Positions 41,672 to 47,215 of a stretch of DNA of 47,215 nucleotides are shown piece after piece. The stretch covers positions 1 to 47,215 of the forward strand of contig DASVWD010000094.1 of the NCBI GenBank assembly GCA_036389795.1. Reading direction: 5' to 3'. Positions within the stretch are counted from its first letter, which is position 1. Each line of letters opens with the position of its first letter. Source of the DNA: Longimicrobium sp. Its GTDB lineage: Bacteria; Gemmatimonadota; Gemmatimonadetes; Longimicrobiales; Longimicrobiaceae. Under the pieces are notes generated by a model. It saw only the letters and a list, made by a program, of their open reading frames with translations, searched no databases and had not been told where the DNA came from. The position numbers and the translations under genes were made by a program.

Positions 41672-42742
41672 GTGGACGGTATCGTGAGGTCAGCTCCCGA
41701 CCCGTTTCCCAGCCCGCCGATGAACCAGCCTCCGAACAACCAGGGACCTCCTCCGAACCAGGGTCCCCCGCCAAACCAGGGGCCGCCTTCGAGTCAGGGA
41801 TTTCCTCCGCCGCAGGGCCAGGGGCATTCTCCGCCATCCTCCGGCCAGGGAGATCCTCCGCCTTCCGGCCAGGGGCATTCTCCACCCCCGGGCCCGGGCG
41901 ATTCTCCACCTCCCGGCGGGGGCCATGCTCCGCCCCCCGGCCCGGGCCATTCTCCACCCCCGGGCCCGGGCGATTCTCCGCCTCCCAGCGGGGGCCATGC
42001 TCCACCTCCCGGCCCGGGTGATTCTCCGCCCCCCGGACCGGGCACTCCTCCGCCTCCCGGCCAGGGTCATCTTCCACCTCCCGGCCAGGGGCACCAGGGG
42101 TATCGTCCGCCTCCTGGCCAGGGATATCCGCCGCCGCGCTCGTCCGGCATGCCGCCGTGGGCGAAGTACCTGCTGATCGGCTGCGGGACGCTGCTGGTGC
42201 TCGGCGTCGTCGTGGTCGGCGCCGCGGTCTGGTGGATCTCGAAGAACTCCGGCAGGATCGCCTCCCGGATGGAGGGCGTGGTCGAGGAGGGCCGGCGCGC
42301 GGGGAGCGGCACCGACGAGCAGGGGTGCGTGGGGCTGGCGCTGGCGTACGGCGGCGAGGGGCTGCAGGGGATGGTGAACGTCCGCCCGTTCCTGGAAGGC
42401 TGCCTGCGCGCCGCGAGGGAGACGCCCGGGTTCTGCGAGGCCGTCCCGCAGCCCGACGAGTTCCGGCGGAGCATCGCCTGGTCCACCGCCCAGTGCCGCG
42501 GCTCCAACAACCCGCGCTGCTCCAGCGTGATGCAGACGAAGCTGCAGTACTGCTGGGAGGGCCGCCCCAAGGGCACGCAGCCGGTCCCGGGGATCGACGA
42601 TTCGCTTCCCTCGGACGCCGCCGCCGCGCCGACGGATGCCAAGACGCCGGACACGGAGCCGACCGGCGACGAGTCGGTGGACATGACGCCGATCGACCCC
42701 GCGACGCGGGAGGCCATCATGTCCGACACCGCCGGCCCGTAA
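41672..42742 (+). CDS. Pro/Gly octapeptide-repeat membrane protein with Cys-rich domain
   Basis: The protein has 356 residues from the GTG at 41672, which has GAGGAG 8 bases upstream; the ATG at 41720 is an alternative. Residues about 17-160 are low-complexity, rich in Pro, Gly, Gln, Ser and His, with nine exact-length octads. One membrane helix follows (YLLIGCGTLLVLGVVVVGAAVWW). The C-terminal domain of about 170 residues has six cysteines (EQGC, EGCLRAA, PGFCEAV, AQCRG, PRCSS, QYCWEG), likely paired as disulfides outside the cytoplasm, and an acidic tail. The Pro-rich part would then be cytoplasmic. I do not recognise the family. Confidence 0.7.
   Translation: MDGIVRSAPDPFPSPPMNQPPNNQGPPPNQGPPPNQGPPSSQGFPPPQGQGHSPPSSGQGDPPPSGQGHSPPPGPGDSPPPGGGHAPPPGPGHSPPPGPGDSPPPSGGHAPPPGPGDSPPPGPGTPPPPGQGHLPPPGQGHQGYRPPPGQGYPPPRSSGMPPWAKYLLIGCGTLLVLGVVVVGAAVWWISKNSGRIASRMEGVVEEGRRAGSGTDEQGCVGLALAYGGEGLQGMVNVRPFLEGCLRAARETPGFCEAVPQPDEFRRSIAWSTAQCRGSNNPRCSSVMQTKLQYCWEGRPKGTQPVPGIDDSLPSDAAAAPTDAKTPDTEPTGDESVDMTPIDPATREAIMSDTAGP
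41876..42091 (+). repeat. Nine tandem 24-bp units coding octapeptides
   Basis: Nine in-frame 24-base units encode (H/D)(S/A)PPPGPG-like octads: HSPPPGPG, DSPPPGGG, HAPPPGPG, HSPPPGPG, DSPPPSGG, HAPPPGPG, DSPPPGPG, TPPPPGQG, HLPPPGQG. The first six form a 72-base higher-order repeat of three octads, seen twice with few changes, a sign of recent duplication. Confidence 0.85.
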
Positions 42743-42767
42743 CGGGGTCGGCGAGGGATGAGAGGAA

Positions 42768-42796
42768 GGGGCTCCCCCAGCGGCGGGGGGAGCCCC
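42768..42796. terminator. Bidirectional terminator between convergent genes
   Basis: GGGGCTCCCCC agcggcg GGGGGAGCCCC is an 11-base-pair stem between the plus-strand repeat-protein gene and the minus-strand tdk gene. The flanks are TTCGATTTC on one side and TTCCTCTC on the other. Confidence 0.8.
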
Positions 42797-42825
42797 TTCG
42801 ATTTCACCGTCTTCCGGAGACCGGG

Positions 42826-43512
<687 letters not shown>

Positions 43513-43613
43513 GGAACTGCTGCGGGTGTGGAGGATGGGAAGCGTGGGACCGCGCGCGGGGGGCGGCGGCGAGGAAGAATTCTAGCCCGGCGCGGGGAGC
43601 CGGACAAGCGGGG

Positions 43614-44066
43614 CTACCGCCCGTGCCGGCGCTTGTTGCGGCGCTCGAACACCACCTCGTCTTCGACGATCATGTAGCGGATGGCGCGCTCGCGCGCGTC
43701 GGGGAAGCTCTCGATGCGGTCGCGGAAGCGGTCGTTGGAGACGATGTAGGCGTCCAGCTCGCGCGCGAAGGAGAGGATGAAGTAGTCGGCGTCGGTGCCG
43801 GCGGGCGCCTGGCGCACCATGCCCTGCTCCAGCAGCGCCTCGTAGCGCTCGGGCTCGTCGATCTGGTGGCGCAGCGCCGCGTCGGCCACCAGGATCGGCT
43901 CGAGCCCCTCTTCCTCCAGCTTCTCGGCCACCAGCTCGATGTTGCGCAGCCGCGCCTTCTCGCCCTCGCTGGAGTGCGCCACGTTCGACGCGTCGACCAG
44001 CGCCTTCCCCGAGCGCTCCCTGCGCTGGGCTGGCTGCTTCCCGTGATCCCCGCCGCTGTGTGCCAT
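43614..44066 (-). CDS. NYN-domain (Zc3h12a-like) ribonuclease
   Basis: The protein has 150 residues from the ATG at 44066; a GTG at 44096 would add ten. After a basic, disordered start comes the NYN/PIN-like fold: KALVDASNVAHS (first catalytic Asp), VAEKLEEEGLEPILVADAAL, GTDADYFILSFARE (second Asp) and IVSNDRFRDRIESFP (third Asp). These match the bacterial members of the Zc3h12a-type RNase family. It would cut structured RNA with a metal ion; the target is unknown. The C-terminus ends in basic RRNKRRHGR, suited to RNA binding. Confidence 0.75.
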   Translation of the reverse strand: MAHSGGDHGKQPAQRRERSGKALVDASNVAHSSEGEKARLRNIELVAEKLEEEGLEPILVADAALRHQIDEPERYEALLEQGMVRQAPAGTDADYFILSFARELDAYIVSNDRFRDRIESFPDARERAIRYMIVEDEVVFERRNKRRHGR

Positions 44067-44177
44067 GCCGTCCGTCTCGTGCTGGTTCCACCCCACGACG
44101 GCCGGAGGTAACGCAGGGGCGGTGCCAGCACGCGCCGGACGGCTCCGTCACATGCCGAATCCGGAGAAACAGCGGAT

Positions 44178-44264
44178 CTCACGCAGAGTCAGCAGAGTCA
44201 GCAGAGAAAAGCAGAGAACTCACCGCCTGGCATGGCTTCCTCTGCTACCTCTGCTCTGCGTGAG
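44178..44264. repeat. Palindromic hairpin element, copy 7
   Basis: CTCACGCAGAGTCAGCAG ... CTACCTCTGCTCTGCGTGAG pairs with itself, using words GTCAGCAGA. Left flank GGATCTCACGC as in copy 6. The 3' flank (CAATTTGTTCGGGGATC) only weakly matches the family arm. Confidence 0.6.
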
Positions 44265-44279
44265 CAATTTGTTCGGGGA

Positions 44280-44663
44280 TCACCTCGCCGGCATGGGGCG
44301 GGCCGCGGCCCACCACACCCAGTAGACCAGGACCAGCTGGAGCGGCAGGCGCGCCAGGAGAAGCGCCTGCCACCAGGGCGGGGCGCCGGACTCGCGCGCG
44401 TCCAGGAGCATCTGGAAGTTGGCCGGCCAGACGGCCAGGAGCAGGAGGACCAGGCCGAGCGCGGCCGCGCGCCGCGTGGCCGGAACTAGGAGCCCCACCC
44501 CGCCCGCGATCTCGCACGCGCCGCTCACGTACACGAGCGTCCGCGGCGCGGGGAGCCACGGCGGCACGATGCGCACGTACGAGTCGGCGATCGCGAAGTG
44601 CAGCACCCCGGCGGCGACGAAGATGGCGGCCAGGAGGTAGAGCGAGGCGCGCCGCCAGGTCAT
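44280..44663 (-). CDS. DoxX-family membrane protein
   Basis: A 127-residue protein of four helices: LYLLAAIFVAAGVLHFAI, LVYVSGACEIAGGVGLLVP, ALGLVLLLLAVWPANFQMLL and LQLVLVYWVWWAA. The early AGVLHF and the SGACEIAGGVGLLVPATR segment are those of DoxX/DoxD-like proteins. Such proteins are linked to respiratory or redox membrane chemistry, but the function is generally not established. The start at 44663 fits the first helix. The next gene upstream on this strand is the M48 protease, 55 bases away. Confidence 0.82.
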   Translation of the reverse strand: MTWRRASLYLLAAIFVAAGVLHFAIADSYVRIVPPWLPAPRTLVYVSGACEIAGGVGLLVPATRRAAALGLVLLLLAVWPANFQMLLDARESGAPPWWQALLLARLPLQLVLVYWVWWAAARPMPAR

Positions 44664-44718
44664 CGCGTCACCCCCGCGCGTCCACGGCGGGTCCCGCCGC
44701 CGGCCCGCCGCTCGCGCT

Positions 44719-46215
44719 TCAGACGGCGGCGGCGGGCGCCGGGACGGGCGAGCCCAGGTCGACGCCCGCGATCCCGGAGCGCCGGCAGACCTCGCGCCAG
44801 GCGTCGCGCGTGACCGTCCCCGCGGCGAGGTCGCGGAGGAGCTGGAAGGGGCGCACCACCGTCCCGTCCACCTCGACGGTGACGGGCGCGCCGACCGGGG
44901 CCTGGATCGGCGCGCCCGCGGCGTGGAAGGCGGTGAGCAGCGCGCAGCCCAGGATCCCCGCCGCCGCGGAGCGGTGCTCGTCGGTCAGCAGCGAGGGCGA
45001 GGCGGCGAAGCCCATCCGCAGGGGCGCCCAGGTCGGCGGGTCCGCCTGGTCCGCGACGGACTCGGGGGTGATCCCCCGCAGGCGCTTGGCGTTCTCCGCG
45101 GCCTGCTCGCGCCAGGTGGGGATCCACACCCGCTCCGCCGCGTCTTCCCATGCCAGCGGCTGGAGCGACGCGGCCCTGCCGTCGAGCAGCCACTGCACCA
45201 GCTCGCGCTCGCAGCGCTCCACGTCGTCCAGCAGGTCCAGCGCCCGCGCGCCGCCGTCGCCCGGGGCCCCGGCGGGGAGGCCGGCGAGGGCCGCGATCCG
45301 CTCGCGCAGCGGCGGATGCGTGTCGTACGGGTCGGACCGGGGCGAGGCCAGCTCCGCCTCCAGGCTCTCGCGCACGCCCCGCACCACCTCAGGCGAGGCG
45401 AGGAAGGCCGCGAACCCCTGCGTGAGGGGCGCCCGGAAGCCGCGCTCCAGGACGGGCGCGTACTCGGTGAGCCAGTAGGGGTGGAACGCGTTCCCGGCGC
45501 CGTGGACCGCCTTCAGCCCCGAGATCATGGCGTCGGAGCCGGCCACGCGCGCGGCCAGCGCGTCGGCCACGAACTCCTGCCGCCGCGAGATCGCGTGCGT
45601 GATGCGCAGGAAGCCGAGGCCGTACCACTCGAACGGCTTCATGAGCACGGTGCTGTGCCCCGCGAGCGCCTGCAGCGTGCGGCCGATGGCCGCGCGGGTC
45701 TTGTAGATCCAGGGCCCGAGCGCCGTGTCGCCCCCGTGGTAGTGCCCGAACTCGTGCGCGAGCACGGCCCGCAGCTCCCGGCTGGAGAGGGTCTGCAGGA
45801 GGGGGAGCCCCAGCCCCATCACCCGGCGGCTGCCGAGCCCCATCACCCCGCCGCGCTGCGCCACCCAGGCGTTCAGGTCAGGGACCAGGTACACCTCGGC
45901 GGGCATCGCCTGCCCCGTCGCGGCGGCCACCTCGCGGATCAGCGCGAAGAGGCGCGGGTGCTCGTCCGGGGCCAGGCGGGGGCCGGGCGGGTCGAAGCGG
46001 TCGGGGCGGGGGACGATCCCCCACAGCACGAGCGCCGCCCCGACCACGCAGAAGAGCGCGATCTTGACGCTGACGTGGTCGAGGTACCGCCACTCGGCGT
46101 ACGGGATCCAGAGCAGGCCCGCCGCGACCGCCAGGGCGAGCAGGTAGAAGCCCACCAGGAGCACCACGGCCAGCACGGCGCGCGCGGCCAGCGAGGGAGA
46201 GGAAGCGTTCTGCAT
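44719..46215 (-). CDS. M48-family membrane metalloprotease
   Basis: The protein has 498 residues from the ATG at 46215. Two N-terminal helices (AVLAVVLLVGFYLLALAVAAG, VSVKIALFCVVGAALVLWG) anchor it. The zinc site is HEFGHYHGGD (H-E-x-x-H) with the later Glu in RRQEFVADALAA. YLVPDLNAWVAQRGGVMG and LQTLSSRELRAVLAHEF are typical of HtpX/Ste24-like M48 proteases that cut misfolded or specific membrane proteins. The C-terminal 200 residues (DTHPPLRERIAAL, then LVQWLLDGRAASLQPLAWED) form an additional helical domain. The catalytic face is probably cytoplasmic. Confidence 0.88.
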   Translation of the reverse strand: MQNASSPSLAARAVLAVVLLVGFYLLALAVAAGLLWIPYAEWRYLDHVSVKIALFCVVGAALVLWGIVPRPDRFDPPGPRLAPDEHPRLFALIREVAAATGQAMPAEVYLVPDLNAWVAQRGGVMGLGSRRVMGLGLPLLQTLSSRELRAVLAHEFGHYHGGDTALGPWIYKTRAAIGRTLQALAGHSTVLMKPFEWYGLGFLRITHAISRRQEFVADALAARVAGSDAMISGLKAVHGAGNAFHPYWLTEYAPVLERGFRAPLTQGFAAFLASPEVVRGVRESLEAELASPRSDPYDTHPPLRERIAALAGLPAGAPGDGGARALDLLDDVERCERELVQWLLDGRAASLQPLAWEDAAERVWIPTWREQAAENAKRLRGITPESVADQADPPTWAPLRMGFAASPSLLTDEHRSAAAGILGCALLTAFHAAGAPIQAPVGAPVTVEVDGTVVRPFQLLRDLAAGTVTRDAWREVCRRSGIAGVDLGSPVPAPAAAV

Positions 46216-46298
46216 GGGAAGAAGAGATGGGGCGGGCGAGAGGTACCGGCAGGACAATCCTGCCAAGAATAAAAGCAGGCGGCCGATCTCCGCAAGCG

Positions 46299-47066
46299 TC
46301 ACCCGGTCCGGCGCGCCTGGTCCTCCCCGAGCCTGTCGGCCAGCCAGCGGGCGGCGTAGTCGATCGCCTCGGGGGGGAGGATGTGGCCGGCGCTCCACCA
46401 GCGGATCTCCCTGGGCTCGCCCGCGGCGGCGAAGAGGCGCTCGGCCTGGGCGGGTTTGACGGTGCGGTCGTTCTTGCCGTGCACCATCAGGAGCGGGCGG
46501 GGGGCCAGCCGGCGCACGGCGCGCAGGGGGTCGGCGAAGGTGCGCGCGACGGCGGCCAGCGGGGTGCCGTCGGGCAGGTCGCCGCCGGCGGCGAGGACCA
46601 CGGCGCGCAGCTCGGGCTCGTCGGCCGCCAGGAGCACCGCCAGGAAGCTGCCGAGCGAGTACCCGGCCACCGCCAGCCGCGCTTGGTCGACCTCGCCGCG
46701 CGCGCCCAGGTACCTGACCGCCAGGGCGCACTCGCGCCGCGCCTGGCGCCAGAGCGAGAAGACGGCGAGCGGGTTGCGCGCGGCCTGCAGCTGCAGCGGG
46801 TCGTGCCGGGTGCCGTGCAGCGGCAGGTCGATGGAGAGGCTGGCCACGCCGTGCTCCAGGAGTGCCTTGCCCACCTCGTCGGCCATGTGCTCGCGGCGCG
46901 ACGAGTAGCCGTGCAGCAGCAGCACGCCGGGGACGGGCCCGTCCGCGTCGGGGAGGAGGAGGATGCCGGGGACGAGGTCGTCCTTCACGCGGAAGTCCAG
47001 CACGATGCGGCGCCCGTGCCTGACGCGCTTCTCGGAGTGGACCGTCTGGTGGATCTTCGTCGCCAT
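46299..47066 (-). CDS. Alpha/beta hydrolase (prolyl-oligopeptidase-like)
   Basis: The protein has 255 residues from the ATG at 47066; a start at 47108 would add 14 non-conserved residues. VPGVLLLHGYSSRREHMADE gives the oxyanion HGY. VAGYSLGSFLAVLLAADE holds the nucleophile Ser in GYSLG. LLMVHGKNDRTVKPAQAERL provides the acid and WWSAGHILPPEAI the His. There is no signal peptide, so it is cytoplasmic. It acts on ester or peptide bonds; substrate unknown. The order hydrolase, M48 protease, DoxX on one strand could be one transcript, with gaps of 83 and 55 bases. Confidence 0.85.
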   Translation of the reverse strand: MATKIHQTVHSEKRVRHGRRIVLDFRVKDDLVPGILLLPDADGPVPGVLLLHGYSSRREHMADEVGKALLEHGVASLSIDLPLHGTRHDPLQLQAARNPLAVFSLWRQARRECALAVRYLGARGEVDQARLAVAGYSLGSFLAVLLAADEPELRAVVLAAGGDLPDGTPLAAVARTFADPLRAVRRLAPRPLLMVHGKNDRTVKPAQAERLFAAAGEPREIRWWSAGHILPPEAIDYAARWLADRLGEDQARRTG

Positions 47067-47156
47067 GCGGGGCGGGAGCGGCAAGAAGGCTGCCGCCCGA
47101 GCCCTCACCCCGCGCGTGAACCGTCCGCGAAAACAGCCTCGCGGACGGACAGCGCG

Positions 47157-47212
47157 CGACCCTCTCCCGCACTTCGGGAGAGGGTGAACCCCTCGGCGCT
47201 TCGCGCGACGAA
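47157..47212 (+). repeat. Hairpin plus CGGCGCTTCGCGCG module, copy 3
   Basis: ACCCTCTCCCGcacttCGGGAGAGGGT is followed by GAACCCCTCGGCGCTTCGCG and CGACGA, the same order as on the minus strand at 9308-9362. The element continues to the window end. Confidence 0.55.
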
Positions 47213-47215
47213 ACC

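Noticed and set aside
41672-42742. Anti-sigma factor for the ECF sigma gene upstream
   Set aside because: It has one membrane helix, but no zinc-binding His-Cys-Cys motif or RskA-like helix, and a repeat separates the two genes.

Overview
The window is one stretch of very GC-rich chromosome from a bacterium with two membranes. A hand count of 20881-20940 gives 50 G+C in 60 bases. The outer-membrane TamA/TamB pair, many lipoprotein signals, GTG and TTG starts, small exported beta-proteins and a dense set of intergenic hairpin repeats fit a Gemmatimonadota (Longimicrobium-like) chromosome. That placement is inference, because no rRNA or tRNA gene is present to prove it.

Layout. 1-4500: a MarR regulator with a palindromic operator, a Kelch lipoprotein, an alpha/beta hydrolase, and a nest of repeats. 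4500-14100, mostly minus strand: an exported protein, metG overlapped with a RicT/PSP1 gene, accA, dnaE, and a PrcB-like lipoprotein on the plus strand. 14100-18330: a PIN/antitoxin pair, a TPM-nucleotidyltransferase-LemA operon and a divergent lipoprotein. 18330-27930: tamB and tamA, a PPC-like lipoprotein and a DEAD-box helicase. 28450-32020, plus strand: a beta-lactamase-fold hydrolase, a small membrane protein, a candidate stand-alone structured RNA with its own promoter and terminator, and an Ig-like/lectin-like exported protein. 32280-35180: a sharply bounded island of balanced base composition (30 G+C in 60 bases at 33001-33060). Its frames overlap: a 54-residue peptide, an FcoT-like hotdog protein, a six-TM protein and a sodium:solute symporter. 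35178-47215: a large FAD/Fe-S oxidase, an acidic protein, membrane and SnoaL-like proteins, an ECF sigma factor, a Pro/Gly repeat membrane protein, thymidine kinase, an NYN nuclease, a DoxX protein, an M48 protease and a second alpha/beta hydrolase.

Most genes are ordinary housekeeping or envelope genes. Three things stand out. (1) The balanced-composition cassette starts exactly at the stop codon of the FAD oxidase and could work as one unit linking an acyl thioesterase-like enzyme to a sodium-coupled transporter. (2) The structured RNA at about 30346-30685 matches no RNA family I recognise. (3) There are at least five families of dispersed intergenic hairpin elements. In several, stem sequences differ between copies while pairing is kept, which points to selection on the folded form.

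Isolated strong hairpins next to gene ends act as probable intrinsic terminators; two of them share an identical 28-base core. I saw no CRISPR array, insertion sequence, transposase, integrase, rRNA or tRNA gene.
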